Source of the DNA: Thermococcus aggregans | GTDB taxonomy: Archaea > Methanobacteriota_B > Thermococci > Thermococcales > Thermococcaceae | Assembly (NCBI RefSeq): GCF_024022995.1 | Contig: NZ_CP099582.1 | Location: 682,001 to 746,000, forward strand | Direction of reading: 5' to 3' | DNA: 64,000 nt | Shown here: positions 48,048 to 57,298 of the stretch, one piece after another | Layout of the letters: the number at the start of each line of letters is the position of its first letter | Numbering within the stretch: position 1 is the stretch's first letter | Notes under the pieces: generated by a model | Databases searched by the model: none | What the model saw: only the letters and a program-made list of their open reading frames with translations | What the model was told of the DNA's origin: nothing | Made by a program: the position numbers and the translations under genes

Positions 48048-49415
48048 GCCTATTATTATTCCTCCATCAAAGCGCATGTGTGGACCACCAGAGCTGACAA
48101 AAGCGGTCTGTCCCTTTCCACATCTTCCCATTTCGAGACCAAAATCATTTCCTACAGCAGTTATCTTCTTTAACGCCTCAATCGCGATTCCGCTTATCGA
48201 GGTGTCCCTTATGGGCTTCGTTATTTCACCGTTTTCTATCATGTAGCCCTCTTGGACTCCTACCTGGAAGGCTGAGTTGAGCTGCGCCTGACCTCCTCTG
48301 AAGTCAACCACGTAGTATCCAAACTTAATGTCCTCTATCATCTCCTCGAACTTCCAGTCCCCGGGCTCAAAGATCGTGTTGCGCATCCTTATTATCGGCG
48401 GATAGGTGTAATTTTCAGCCCTTGCATGGCCATTTGGCTCCATGCTCCACTTGTGGGCGTATTCACGGTTGAGCATTATCTCCTTCAAGATACCGTTTTC
48501 AATGATGTGAATATCCTTAACAGGAACACCCTCGTCATCGTATTTGTCATTTCCAAATCCACCTTCAACGATGCGCTCGCTCATGGTGACGTATTCGGGA
48601 GCAATTTGCTTGCCAATTAAGTCCTTAAACGGCGAGTTTATTGTTAAGTCTGCTTCCGCAAGATGTCCAAGGGCTTCGTGAGCTATAAGGCCAACAATTA
48701 TCGGACCCGCCACTATTGGGAACTCTCCTCTCTTTGGTGCAACTCCCTGAAGCTGGGCGTGAACTTTTCTTATGACCCTTTTGGCAACTTCTTCATTTGG
48801 TTCTTTCTCCTTGAAGAGCTCCCAGCCATAATCCACTGCTCCAACTTCATCTCTCGCAGCTGCAAGCTTCTCTCCCTCTTTACCCGTTGCCCAAACGTAT
48901 TGCCATACGTAGTTCAAATCCCATTTTATCTTCGTGCCCTCGTTTGTTATGAGGATTTTTTCACCGCTTGCGTCTTCATAGCGAAGCCAAGTTGATTTTA
49001 TGGCTTTGTCTTCTTTGAGAAGAGCTTCCAGATCCATTAGCCTCTCAACCTTTTCCTCTATTGGAACATCTCTGGGCTTTATTTTCATCTTGCTCTTCAC
49101 GAAGTCTTGATGGGCTTTTATCTCCGCAAGCTGAATCTTTTCTTTTTTGGCTTTTGCAGTTGCCTTCGCAAGTTTGTATGCACTCTCTATGGCTTTTTCA
49201 AGGTTCTCAAGCCTGCTTGTTGATGCAAATCCCCAAGCTCCATCCGCTAGAACCCTGATTGCAACTCCCATTTGCCCTTTGCCAGCAAAAGTTGTAAAAG
49301 TCCCGTCTTTGAGCTCCAAAGTGTTCTTGCTAATGTTCTCATAGCGAATCTCTATGTACTCTGCTTTAAATTTCTCAAGAGCCCAGTTAAGAGCACTTTC
49401 TAATTTCTCCTCCAT
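48045..49415 (-). CDS. tldD: TldD family metalloprotease
   Basis: A 456-residue TldD protein. The zinc-binding HEALGHLAEAD (HExxxH, near residue 250) is intact, and the end shows CGKGQTAFVSSGGPHMRFDGGIIIG. With TldE it cleaves short or unfolded peptides. The stop codon TGA is the outermost three bases of the neighbouring right-end-like element, so the natural 3' end may have been altered by an insertion. ATG 49415 follows GGTGATAC. The operon tldD-tldE is interrupted by about 1.3 kb of mobile DNA. Confidence 0.93.
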   Translation of the reverse strand: MEEKLESALNWALEKFKAEYIEIRYENISKNTLELKDGTFTTFAGKGQMGVAIRVLADGAWGFASTSRLENLEKAIESAYKLAKATAKAKKEKIQLAEIKAHQDFVKSKMKIKPRDVPIEEKVERLMDLEALLKEDKAIKSTWLRYEDASGEKILITNEGTKIKWDLNYVWQYVWATGKEGEKLAAARDEVGAVDYGWELFKEKEPNEEVAKRVIRKVHAQLQGVAPKRGEFPIVAGPIIVGLIAHEALGHLAEADLTINSPFKDLIGKQIAPEYVTMSERIVEGGFGNDKYDDEGVPVKDIHIIENGILKEIMLNREYAHKWSMEPNGHARAENYTYPPIIRMRNTIFEPGDWKFEEMIEDIKFGYYVVDFRGGQAQLNSAFQVGVQEGYMIENGEITKPIRDTSISGIAIEALKKITAVGNDFGLEMGRCGKGQTAFVSSGGPHMRFDGGIIIG

Positions 49416-49571
49416 TGTGTATCACCCACAATCTAAAGGTTCAGACGATCATTTAAATTAACATTTTAAGACTATAAAAGCATTATCTCAAGCAAAGATG
49501 CACATAAAAAGACATTGTGACGAGAAAAATATAAATTGACCAAGCCGAGAAGAAGGGTTGGAGGTGAAAGA

Positions 49572-50450
49572 ATGTTCGATGTAGTGGCAATTGGTAATCT
49601 CAACTATGATATAACCCTTCTCGTTGAGAGATTTCCTGAGTTTCATGAGAAGGTAATTGCAAAGAAAGCTCACTTTGGATTGGGGGGAGCTGCGGGCAAT
49701 ACCGCTTCTTGGTTGGCACATATGGGAGTTAAGGTAGGATTTATCGGGGCTGTAGGTAATGACGAGATTGGCGAGGCACACATACAGTATTTCAAGAAAA
49801 TTGGAGTTGATGTTGGAGGTATTAAAGTTGTCAATGAGCATTCTGGAATCGCTGTTTCCTTAATAAAGGGCGAAGACAAGAGGATAGTGAAGCATCTCGG
49901 TGCTAATGCCTATAGAGATGTCGATTTCGATTACCTTTCAAAGGCAAGGCACGTCCATATGTCCTCCAACCCCAAAGAGCTCATTGAAAAGACCGTTAAC
50001 TTTGCCTTTGAGAACGGAATTTCCATTTCGCTTGACATAGGAGAGGCGGAAGTGCCAAGCTCTGTTGAAGACAAGATAACATACTTACTAATGAACGAGG
50101 ATGAGTTCAAACGAAAGTATGGAAGCTTGGAGAAAATCCACGATGTTAGGGCTAAAAACGTCATTGTAACCCTAAACGGCGGAGGCGCAATGGTTAGAGA
50201 TGAGAAGGGAAAAGTTTTCGAAGTTAGAGGGCTTAGCGCTGAAGTAGTAGACTCTACCGGAGCAGGGGATGCATTCGACGCTGGGTTCATCTACGGAGTT
50301 CTCAAAGGATGGGAGCTGAAAGATGCAGCAAAGCTCGGAACCCTGTTAGCGTATCTCACAGTGCAGAAAGTGGGTGCAAGAAGTGCGATAATTCCTCTGG
50401 AAGAAATTAAAAAAATAGCAGAAGAACTGAATTTGGGCTTGCCCTTCTAA
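49572..50450 (+). CDS. PfkB-family sugar or nucleoside kinase
   Basis: A 292-residue ribokinase-fold kinase. It shows the GG motif in [17 protein letters not shown] and the catalytic [16 protein letters not shown] (anion hole and base Asp). Thermococcales relatives phosphorylate ribose-1-phosphate, cytidine or inositol; the substrate here is unknown. ATG 49572 has TTGGAGGTG before it; a TATA box (GAAAAATATAAATTG near 49523-49537) lies upstream. It ends overlapping the convergent ABC permease stop by four bases. Confidence 0.88.
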   Translation: MFDVVAIGNLNYDITLLVERFPEFHEKVIAKKAHFGLGGAAGNTASWLAHMGVKVGFIGAVGNDEIGEAHIQYFKKIGVDVGGIKVVNEHSGIAVSLIKGEDKRIVKHLGANAYRDVDFDYLSKARHVHMSSNPKELIEKTVNFAFENGISISLDIGEAEVPSSVEDKITYLLMNEDEFKRKYGSLEKIHDVRAKNVIVTLNGGGAMVRDEKGKVFEVRGLSAEVVDSTGAGDAFDAGFIYGVLKGWELKDAAKLGTLLAYLTVQKVGARSAIIPLEEIKKIAEELNLGLPF

Positions 50451-51268
50451 TAGCTCTTCAAACCAATTGTTCTTGCCTGGTTTTCGCTCCATTTATAACT
50501 TAGATACCCCAGCAAGGCATAGACTGTTGAAAGAAAAATGAGGTATAAAATCTCCCCAGAGGCTTTTGCATACCCGTAGGCAACGACTTTTCTTACGGCA
50601 TCACTTGTTGGAGCATAGGGAAAAATCTTTGCCATTATCTGCAGTCCCCTGGGCAGGATTGAAATCGGATACATCGCACCGCTTAGGGCAAAGACCAGCA
50701 TTTCGAGAATCGTTATGAAAGGTCCCGGGTCCTTCAAATAGAGAACGATGCCCGCAGCTGCCATTCCCATACCTATCATCCCTACAGTGCCCATAAATAG
50801 TACTGGAAGGGCTTTAATGAAGTTAATGAAGTCGAAGTGGACATCAAATATCACAACGAAAAGGGGAATGTAAATGGACATATAGATGAGAGACAAGAAA
50901 ATTCGAGTAAGCACGTTGCCCATAAAGAAGGTCAGCCTCCTTATTGGCGCTGCAAAAGAATATTCGAGAGTTCCAGCATAGAGCTCATCAACAACGCTCC
51001 ATACGAAGCCACTAAGAAAAGTCAATCCAAAGCCCAACACCATAAACCCCAGCACGGCAAAGGTTACGTAGTCTGAGTACCCCGTGAGACGCTGAAGCGC
51101 GGGGGAGTTTCTCTCTCCGGTAAGACCTATCCCTATCAACAAGGCCTGACCGACAAAAAAGAAACCTAACATAACATCACTAATGAACCATACTCTATAG
51201 CTCAAAAAGATCTTCCAGCTCTTGACAGCAACACCGTAAAGTGCCCTAAGCTCGTTAATAACCTCCAT
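50447..51268 (-). CDS. ABC-2 type exporter permease
   Basis: A 273-residue ABC-2 permease with six membrane helices and the typical late-loop motif ([35 protein letters not shown]). It is the second permease of an exporter. ATG 51268 overlaps the first permease by about 14 bases. Together with 51255-52058 and 52055-53023 it forms a DrrAB-like three-gene operon that exports a drug, lipid or polysaccharide; cargo unknown. Confidence 0.85.
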   Translation of the reverse strand: MEVINELRALYGVAVKSWKIFLSYRVWFISDVMLGFFFVGQALLIGIGLTGERNSPALQRLTGYSDYVTFAVLGFMVLGFGLTFLSGFVWSVVDELYAGTLEYSFAAPIRRLTFFMGNVLTRIFLSLIYMSIYIPLFVVIFDVHFDFINFIKALPVLFMGTVGMIGMGMAAAGIVLYLKDPGPFITILEMLVFALSGAMYPISILPRGLQIMAKIFPYAPTSDAVRKVVAYGYAKASGEILYLIFLSTVYALLGYLSYKWSENQARTIGLKSY

Positions 51269-52058
51269 ATCCAACCACCCGGGTTATTTTCTCCGCCCAT
51301 TTAAAAAGAATGTATCCGATTATCCAGTAAAAGGGAATCAAAAAGAGAAGCCATATTATTTCGCCCTGTATTTCTGCATATGCTTTTCCCACGAAAATAG
51401 CTCTTACCGCAGAAGCAGCATGAGTTAACGGAAATATCTTTGAAAATGCAAAGAGCCATTTGGGCATTACACTAAGGGGGAAGAACACCCCAGAGAAGAA
51501 GAGCATTGAGAACTCAAATATCTGGGCAAAAGGTCCTATGTTCTTTAAAAGCATAACAAGACCTGCAAATATTAGCCCAAATCCCAAAAACGCAAAGAGC
51601 GATGCTACAATAACTGGAACAGACCTCAAGACTACCGAGATTGTAATGGGAATATCAAATATTAGGGCACCAATTGCAAAGACAACTCCCATAAGGACGG
51701 AGTCCATTAAAAGCCAGCTAACCGCTAATCCGAAAAGCAGTTCTAAAATCCTGGCTGAAGAAAGGACGTTCATTTCAAAAGTTCCTCTCTGGAGCTCTCT
51801 CCTCACGCCCCAGACGTAAGCCTCCATAGGTGAAACTGAGACCCACCATAAAACGTAGCCAATCAAGGCATACGTTGGATAATCACCCATTCCCGTAGAA
51901 GCGGCGAGCAGTTGGGAATACCTGCCTCCAAGAACTGCCTGCCCAAAGAAGACGAACTGAAGGAGAAAAACCAAGCCAACTAGGATGGAGCTTACAACTC
52001 TTAAAGGATACCTGAAAAACATTCTAAACTCCTTCTCTATTACAGCCAGCAGTATCAA
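51255..52058 (-). CDS. ABC-2 type exporter permease
   Basis: A 267-residue permease with six helices and GVFFPLSVMPKWLFAFSKIFPLTHAASAVRAI, the counterpart of the motif in the other permease. The start appears to be TTG 52058, which overlaps the ATPase stop by four bases and follows CAGGGGGT. The two permeases are divergent paralogues, which fits a heterodimeric channel. Confidence 0.85.
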   Translation of the reverse strand: MILLAVIEKEFRMFFRYPLRVVSSILVGLVFLLQFVFFGQAVLGGRYSQLLAASTGMGDYPTYALIGYVLWWVSVSPMEAYVWGVRRELQRGTFEMNVLSSARILELLFGLAVSWLLMDSVLMGVVFAIGALIFDIPITISVVLRSVPVIVASLFAFLGFGLIFAGLVMLLKNIGPFAQIFEFSMLFFSGVFFPLSVMPKWLFAFSKIFPLTHAASAVRAIFVGKAYAEIQGEIIWLLFLIPFYWIIGYILFKWAEKITRVVGYGGY

Positions 52059-53023
52059 TCTCTCAACCCCCTGCCGGTGAGCTTTATAAAAACGTCTTCA
52101 AGGGTCGGCTCCTTCTGCTCTACACTTATTATTTTCGCTCCCCTCTTTACAAGCCATTCAACCAGCTTAGGAAGGTCTTCTTCATCTACTTGACCCCTCA
52201 GAGTTATAATTCCTCTTTCGGAATCCTCGTTGACAACTGCCATTCTCCAAGGCAAATCATCAAAAGTGACCTTTCCCTTAAGGCGTATCTCAACAGTATC
52301 TTCATCCCTAACGAGCTTTTTAAGACCATCTGGAGTATCTAGAGCTATAATCCTGCCGTGGTCTATTATGGCTATCCTATCACAAAGCTGCTCTGCTTCA
52401 ACCATATAGTGGGTAGTTAGGAGAATAGTTTTGCCCTTTTCGTCAACGAGCTTTCTTATGAACTCCCTAACGAATACAGAGCTCTGCACATCTAAGCCCA
52501 GAGTAGGCTCGTCCAAAAACAGAACTTCCGGGTCGTTTATCAGAGCTTTCGCTATAGCCAGTCTCTGCTTCATTCCTCGTGAGTAGTTCATAACGAGGTC
52601 GTCTTTTCTCTCCCACAGCCCAACCAGCTTAAGGAGCTTTTCAATTCTTTCTTTTTCTTCTCTCTTGGGAACATAGTAAATCCTTGCAAAATATTTTAAG
52701 TTCTCGTATGCACTCAAGCGCCAGTACAGAGTCCTTTCTCCTTCTGCCACGAGGTTTATCCTCTTTCTGATCTCTCTTGCATCCTTTCGTATGTCGTATC
52801 CAAGAATTCTTGCCTCTCCTTCGGTGGGCTCAAGCAAAGTGGTAAGCATTTTTATTGTGGTGGTTTTACCAGCTCCATTAGGTCCAAGAAGTCCAAAAAG
52901 CTCTCCTTTTTTAACCTTAAAGGTGATGCCTTTAACAGCTTCGACCCATTCTACCTTTCTTAAGGGGAGAGGAATCTTTTTAGGATATCTTTTCTTCAAA
53001 TTAAAGACCTCAACTGCATACAT
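52055..53023 (-). CDS. ABC transporter ATP-binding protein (DrrA type)
   Basis: A 322-residue ATPase. It shows Walker A GPNGAGKTTT, the signature YSRGMKQR in place of LSGGQ (common in this branch), Walker B VLFLDEPTLGLD and the H-loop TTHYM. A C-terminal extension of about 80 residues after the nucleotide domain is typical of DrrA-like exporters. It is the first gene of the operon; its leader (53024-53080) is AT-rich. Confidence 0.93.
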   Translation of the reverse strand: MYAVEVFNLKKRYPKKIPLPLRKVEWVEAVKGITFKVKKGELFGLLGPNGAGKTTTIKMLTTLLEPTEGEARILGYDIRKDAREIRKRINLVAEGERTLYWRLSAYENLKYFARIYYVPKREEKERIEKLLKLVGLWERKDDLVMNYSRGMKQRLAIAKALINDPEVLFLDEPTLGLDVQSSVFVREFIRKLVDEKGKTILLTTHYMVEAEQLCDRIAIIDHGRIIALDTPDGLKKLVRDEDTVEIRLKGKVTFDDLPWRMAVVNEDSERGIITLRGQVDEEDLPKLVEWLVKRGAKIISVEQKEPTLEDVFIKLTGRGLRD

Positions 53024-53170
53024 GACTCTTCCCTAAATCATTTATGCTGAGAAGAGTACATAAAAGTAATGGCTTTTAATTATGCAAAGGCTTAAAAATG
53101 GTAACAAAGATAAACCATAAAAGGACTACAAAAGGGCTTATAGAGCAACTATTTCATGGAGGTGACTTCA

Positions 53171-53452
53171 TTGGAAATAATAATTGAGAAGTTCAAACCA
53201 AAAGTTACTCGCCCTTTTAAGAGAAAAAACGAATACTGGGTGAAGCTCATAGATGAAAGCGGCGAGTATATAATGAAGTTTAAAACTCCTTTGGAAGCAG
53301 AGGACGCAATATACGGGCTTCTTGATCTCCAAGTTTATGGGGGTAAAGTTAAGCTTAAACTTAAAGAGGGAAACGTTATAGAGGATATCCAGATTCTTGA
53401 GCTCTATAAACCCTCTGCAAAAGAGCTTGTTGATGAGTATTTTAAAGAATAG
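53171..53452 (+). CDS. small uncharacterised protein
   Basis: A 93-residue soluble protein with alternating strands and helices (RPFKRKNEYWVKLIDESGEYIMKFKTPLEAEDAIYGLLDLQVYGG...DIQILELYKPSAKELVDEYF). I do not recognise it. TTG 53171 is favoured because GGAGGTGA lies seven bases upstream, whereas ATG 53156 sits just before that site. A TATA (GGCTTAAAAATG near 53090-53100) leads. It precedes tfe by about 140 bases and has its own promoter. Confidence 0.65.
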   Translation: MEIIIEKFKPKVTRPFKRKNEYWVKLIDESGEYIMKFKTPLEAEDAIYGLLDLQVYGGKVKLKLKEGNVIEDIQILELYKPSAKELVDEYFKE

Positions 53453-53595
53453 TTGAAGTCTTTTTCTGTACATTAGACTTCTTTTTTTGACAAAAACCTA
53501 TATATACTATGACATCCTAACATATAATTGGATGAACATACAGCGTTTCACGAATCAATTTTTAAGATAGAATCCAAAAACTTGGAGGTTTTACT

Positions 53596-54111
53596 ATGGC
53601 CAGAAAGAAAAACAAAGAACTCCTAGAATTCGCAGAGGAGATAGGAGGAGAAGAAGCTATTAAGGTAATCAAGGCTCTTGAAAAAAAGAAAGAAGCAACT
53701 GATGAAGAGATTGCAGAAATGACAGGGATAAGAGTGAATACTGTTCGCAAAATTCTATATGCCCTCTACGATAACCAGCTTGCAGAGTTTAGGAGAGTTA
53801 GAGACAAGGACACCGGATGGTACTATTACTATTGGCGTCTTGAAACAAAAAGGCTGCCCGAGATTATAAAAGCCAAAAAAATGCAAGAGCTCAAAAAACT
53901 CAAAGAAATGCTCGAGGAAGAGACCAAAGAGGTTTACTACCACTGCGGAACCCCTGGTCATCCAAGATTAACGTTTGATGAGGCAATGGACTACGAATTC
54001 AGATGCCCGTTGTGTGGAGAAATGCTCATGCAGTATGACAACAGCGAAATAGTTAAAGAGCTCCAAGAAAAAATTAAAAAACTCGAAAAGGAGCTCGGAA
54101 TAACAGCGTGA
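53596..54111 (+). CDS. tfe: transcription factor E (TFE alpha)
   Basis: A 171-residue TFIIE-alpha homologue that helps open promoters and stabilises RNA polymerase. Residues 1-85 are a winged helix ([48 protein letters not shown]). A linker helix leads to a zinc ribbon [30 protein letters not shown]. Only one Cys is in the first half of the ribbon, with a His nearby, so the zinc site is not the usual C4. TTGGAGG precedes the ATG. Confidence 0.93.
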   Translation: MARKKNKELLEFAEEIGGEEAIKVIKALEKKKEATDEEIAEMTGIRVNTVRKILYALYDNQLAEFRRVRDKDTGWYYYYWRLETKRLPEIIKAKKMQELKKLKEMLEEETKEVYYHCGTPGHPRLTFDEAMDYEFRCPLCGEMLMQYDNSEIVKELQEKIKKLEKELGITA

Positions 54112-54147
54112 TTCTGGACTAATTTAATGAACTGCGGGGATGATAAC

Positions 54148-54876
54148 ATGGAAATTGTTATTCCTGAGAAGATATACGGAGATAGAAGTGGCTTTGAAAA
54201 GCTCAATAAGAAGCTTAAATCTCTTATAGGGGAATTGGAAGTCTCATGGAAGATAGGAATTACTCAAAAACAGTGGGCCAAAATAACCTTGGAAGGAGAG
54301 GACGAGGAAGTTTCTGCAAACCTTATAAGAGAAGAATTTGGGGAAATCCCATACAAGCTGAGCAATGTAAAAGAAGGAGACGTATATAGGGGACGATTTA
54401 GTGACCTTGGAAAGGTCGGGTATGGGGTCTACGTTGATATTGGGGTATTCTCACCAGCTCCAAAGGACGTTTTGATACCCCTTTATTATCTCAAGTCCAC
54501 CTTTGGAGACAAACCAGTTAGACAGCTCATAAGGGAGTTCGGATGGATAGACAACATTCCCGTTGAACTGGAAATCGTAAAAGTAGAATTTGGCACTAGA
54601 GAAATGGAAGGAAGATTCACCGAAAGACAGCTAAAACAAATAAAAAAGTGGACAAGTGATGGATACGACAAGATATTCATTGCAGGCACAATAAGTGAAA
54701 AAGTCGAGGAAGCCTTGATAGAGACCGGGCACTCAAGGGACGTGAAGAGGCTCGAAGAGCTTGGGCTTATGGAAACCCTCCTAGTGCTCAAGAAAGGCAC
54801 ACAGGCTCCGGGAATAATCAAGGAAATAGGGCCTTACTTAAAAGCTGCAGTGTTTGGAGCAATTAAGTTTGAGTAG
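54148..54876 (+). CDS. DUF2110 family protein
   Basis: A 242-residue archaeal protein of the DUF2110 family. N-terminal mixed region, a central S1-like stretch (VKEGDVYRGRFSDLGKVGYGVYVDIG) and a C-terminal GHSRDVKRLEELGLMETLLVLKKGTQAPGIIKEIGPYL. The central segment suggests RNA binding. ATG 54148 follows GGGGATGAT. Linkage to tfe is conserved in Thermococcales as far as I recall. Its last 14 bases overlap the convergent membrane gene. Confidence 0.8.
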   Translation: MEIVIPEKIYGDRSGFEKLNKKLKSLIGELEVSWKIGITQKQWAKITLEGEDEEVSANLIREEFGEIPYKLSNVKEGDVYRGRFSDLGKVGYGVYVDIGVFSPAPKDVLIPLYYLKSTFGDKPVRQLIREFGWIDNIPVELEIVKVEFGTREMEGRFTERQLKQIKKWTSDGYDKIFIAGTISEKVEEALIETGHSRDVKRLEELGLMETLLVLKKGTQAPGIIKEIGPYLKAAVFGAIKFE

Positions 54877-56200
54877 GGAACTCGCATATCATTCTAACTG
54901 CAAGAGCGGCTGAGAGGTATTGAACCATTGGAAGGCACTGTGGGGAATAAACCAATATTGGAAGGAATGCAATTAGGAGCCAGAAAAACAGGGCTTTTCC
55001 TCCCCTCATATTTAACAAAGATCTTCTGAAGTTGAACAGCAAGTAGAAAATCAGAATCAGTTGGAGAACTCCTTCTTTCAGTAAGACAAAGATAGGGTTC
55101 AGATCAAGGGATAGAGAAAAATTCGGAATTGAGAAAACGCTTATGCCCAAAATAAAGAAAACAGTACTCAGCCCAAGGTAAAGGAAGTTTCTTATAGACT
55201 TTGTTGGGAGTACAAAAAACGTGAAAAGAGGAAAGACAATCAGATAAGGCCACACTAAACTGCCCACTGCAACGATAAGCGAGAGGAGAAATACCTGCAC
55301 GATTGTTTTAGGAATATCTTCCGTGAATTTCATATTTATCGTAAGTGCCGCAACGAGTACTACAAAAAACATACCAATGTTCGTGGAAACATCTGCAATA
55401 GAACTCCTAAAAGAGGGCGACGAGAAGACAAGCCCAAAAATTAGGAAGCCAAATTCTCTATAGGGTTTTGGTGCTGCAAAGAACATTAATGTGGATGTCA
55501 AGAAAATGAGGAAGAAGTGGAGAACGAGAAGAGCTTCTTCCGTTGGAGAGTAAAGACGGAAGTAAGAACCAAGAGCAAAAGAAAGCAGAGTATCCTTACG
55601 TCCCAGCAGAGCATTTTGAAAAGTGGTTCTAAGGAAGTCCTCTCCAATAGTGAGAGGTATTGTGTTTGGAATCCAAAGTGCAAAGATGGAAACCACAAGG
55701 AAATAAAAAAAGTGAGTATAGTTGCCATGTCTAGAGAACAAAAACACAAAGAAAATAGTTAAAACAGCGCCCATGGATAAGAAGATATAAACTTCTCTGT
55801 CGCTAAACCTATAGTACGAAGAAAACGCGTTCTCTATGAGATACATGCTCTTTTCGTCTCCGGTAAAGAACACAACTTCGTCAAGAACTATGACCATTGG
55901 CTTCAAAGAAGCCTCTGGAGGTAATCCCGTTAAACCCCATAACTTTTTCATTTCTGGATTGTCATATACGTTCCCAACGAGAACAAGCACTTCATTCCCC
56001 CTATCCTTAAACCGGGAGAGCTTTTCGTCAATATACCATCCCCACGCTTGGGAATATTCACTTTCTCCAGGAACTACATGGTACGTTCTTCCATCAAATA
56101 AGAACTCCTCAAAGGCGTTTTTACTAGGATAGAACTCTAATTGAGACGCAGAAGCAAGAGGAAGCATTATGAAGAGTGCCATAATTAAAAGTTTCTTCAT
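54863..56200 (-). CDS. signal-bearing polytopic membrane protein, uncharacterised
   Basis: A 445-residue protein. Residues 1-20 are a signal peptide or anchor (KKLLIMALFIMLPLASAS). Residues 25-130 form an extracytoplasmic domain, then about ten helices run to the end, including FLIFGLVFSSPSFRSS and VWPYLIVFPLFTFFVLP. No family is recognised; the layout resembles glycosyltransferase- or oligosaccharide-flippase-like proteins only loosely. ATG 56200 has GGTGGGGA upstream. Confidence 0.65.
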   Translation of the reverse strand: MKKLLIMALFIMLPLASASQLEFYPSKNAFEEFLFDGRTYHVVPGESEYSQAWGWYIDEKLSRFKDRGNEVLVLVGNVYDNPEMKKLWGLTGLPPEASLKPMVIVLDEVVFFTGDEKSMYLIENAFSSYYRFSDREVYIFLSMGAVLTIFFVFLFSRHGNYTHFFYFLVVSIFALWIPNTIPLTIGEDFLRTTFQNALLGRKDTLLSFALGSYFRLYSPTEEALLVLHFFLIFLTSTLMFFAAPKPYREFGFLIFGLVFSSPSFRSSIADVSTNIGMFFVVLVAALTINMKFTEDIPKTIVQVFLLSLIVAVGSLVWPYLIVFPLFTFFVLPTKSIRNFLYLGLSTVFFILGISVFSIPNFSLSLDLNPIFVLLKEGVLQLILIFYLLFNFRRSLLNMRGGKALFFWLLIAFLPILVYSPQCLPMVQYLSAALAVRMICEFPTQT

Positions 56201-56221
56201 CTTCCCCACCAAATAAAATTA

Positions 56222-56283
56222 TGTAGCCAGGTCCAGCGCGGCATCACAGTTTCGGCCTATGCCGATCTCAGCCGCGCATCGAT
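56222..56283 (-). ncRNA. GC-rich structured RNA candidate
   Basis: In an AT-rich gap between two minus-strand genes lies about 60 bases of much higher GC. On the minus strand GCGCGGC (56277-56271) pairs with GCCGCGC (56242-56236), enclosing an inner hairpin TCGGC-ATAG-GCCGA (56265-56252). The internal loop pairs CTGA on one side with TGTGAT on the other, as in kink-turns, and an ACA trinucleotide sits 11 bases after the stem (56224-56222). A TATA box (AAAATTTAAATC, near 56303-56314, minus) predicts a start near 56283. It could be an H/ACA- or L7Ae-binding RNA, but the ACA spacing is not canonical. Confidence 0.5.
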
Positions 56284-56313
56284 AGGTAATAATCCAGAAA
56301 GGAGATTTAAATT

Positions 56314-57195
56314 TTACTCTTTTTCTTTTAGCTCTTCCAGTTTTGCTAGGAGCTTTTGAGAGATCTCCATAAATGCTTTTGCAGCCGGAGTGTCTTCGTA
56401 GAGAACTATCGGTATACCCTTATCACTCGCTTCTCTCGCCTTTAGGTCTATGGGGATCTTTCCAAGGAAGTCAACTCCTTCCTTCTTCGCTAGCTTTTCC
56501 CCGCCGCCTTCTCCAAAGATATCTATCTTGTTTCCGCAGTGGGGGCATATAAGATAGCTCATATTTTCAATAACTCCTATGTAAGGAACGTTCATCTGTT
56601 TCATCATGTTCACAGCTTTACCAGTATCGAGCAATGCTACTTCTTGAGGAGTGGTAACTATTATAGCGGCATCAAGCTGTATTGTCTGGGTAACGGTTAA
56701 AATCTGGTCTCCGGTTCCCGGAGGAAAGTCCACTATCATAAAATCTAAGCTTCCCCACTTGACGTCTCCGAGGAGCTGTTTAATGGCTTTTGTGACTAAC
56801 GGGCCCCTCCATACTATTGGCTGATCCTCAGGAACCATAAACCCCATGCTCATAACTTTAATCGGAGTTGTCTGGCCTGAGAAGTCATTCATCGGGGGCA
56901 TCATTTCAAAATGACCATCTTCAAACTTCTCTGCCAGAACATCGGCTTTTTCAACGCCAAGCATTTTTGCAACGTTTGGGCCGTGAACATCAGCATCTAG
57001 GATACCTACGAAATAACCCTGCTTTGCAAGGGCTGTTGCTAGGTTCACAGCAACTGTGGATTTTCCAACGCCTCCTTTTCCGCTTAAGACTGCTATTTTA
57101 TATTTCCACTCCTTCTCTTTCTCCTTTATTCTCTGAGTAAGGGGATCAACTCCCAACCCGGGCACGTTAAAATTAGGTGGAGTTTTTATTGTCAT
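56314..57195 (-). CDS. Mrp/NBP35-family iron-sulfur cluster carrier ATPase
   Basis: A 293-residue ApbC/Mrp protein. It shows the deviant Walker A LSGKGGVGKSTVAVNLA, DADVHGPNV, VDFPPGTGDQ and CPHCG, the CxxC that bridges an Fe-S cluster between two subunits. It delivers clusters to apo-proteins, and the downstream neighbours POR/VOR are rich in Fe-S clusters. ATG 57195 follows GAGGTGAT. Confidence 0.93.
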   Translation of the reverse strand: MTIKTPPNFNVPGLGVDPLTQRIKEKEKEWKYKIAVLSGKGGVGKSTVAVNLATALAKQGYFVGILDADVHGPNVAKMLGVEKADVLAEKFEDGHFEMMPPMNDFSGQTTPIKVMSMGFMVPEDQPIVWRGPLVTKAIKQLLGDVKWGSLDFMIVDFPPGTGDQILTVTQTIQLDAAIIVTTPQEVALLDTGKAVNMMKQMNVPYIGVIENMSYLICPHCGNKIDIFGEGGGEKLAKKEGVDFLGKIPIDLKAREASDKGIPIVLYEDTPAAKAFMEISQKLLAKLEELKEKE

Positions 57196-57298
57196 TTTTA
57201 TCACCTCTGGTTTAGGCTGGTCTAAAAAAGCTTATAAGCTTTGCCCATAGTTTACACAACATTACACAAAAATGAGTAACAAAAAAGAGAAGGGAAAT

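Noticed and set aside
47893-48246. 117-codon plus-strand frame crossing the right-end-like sequence into tldD
   Set aside because: Its first third is the TnpB tail remnant and the rest is antisense to conserved tldD, so it is not a separate gene.
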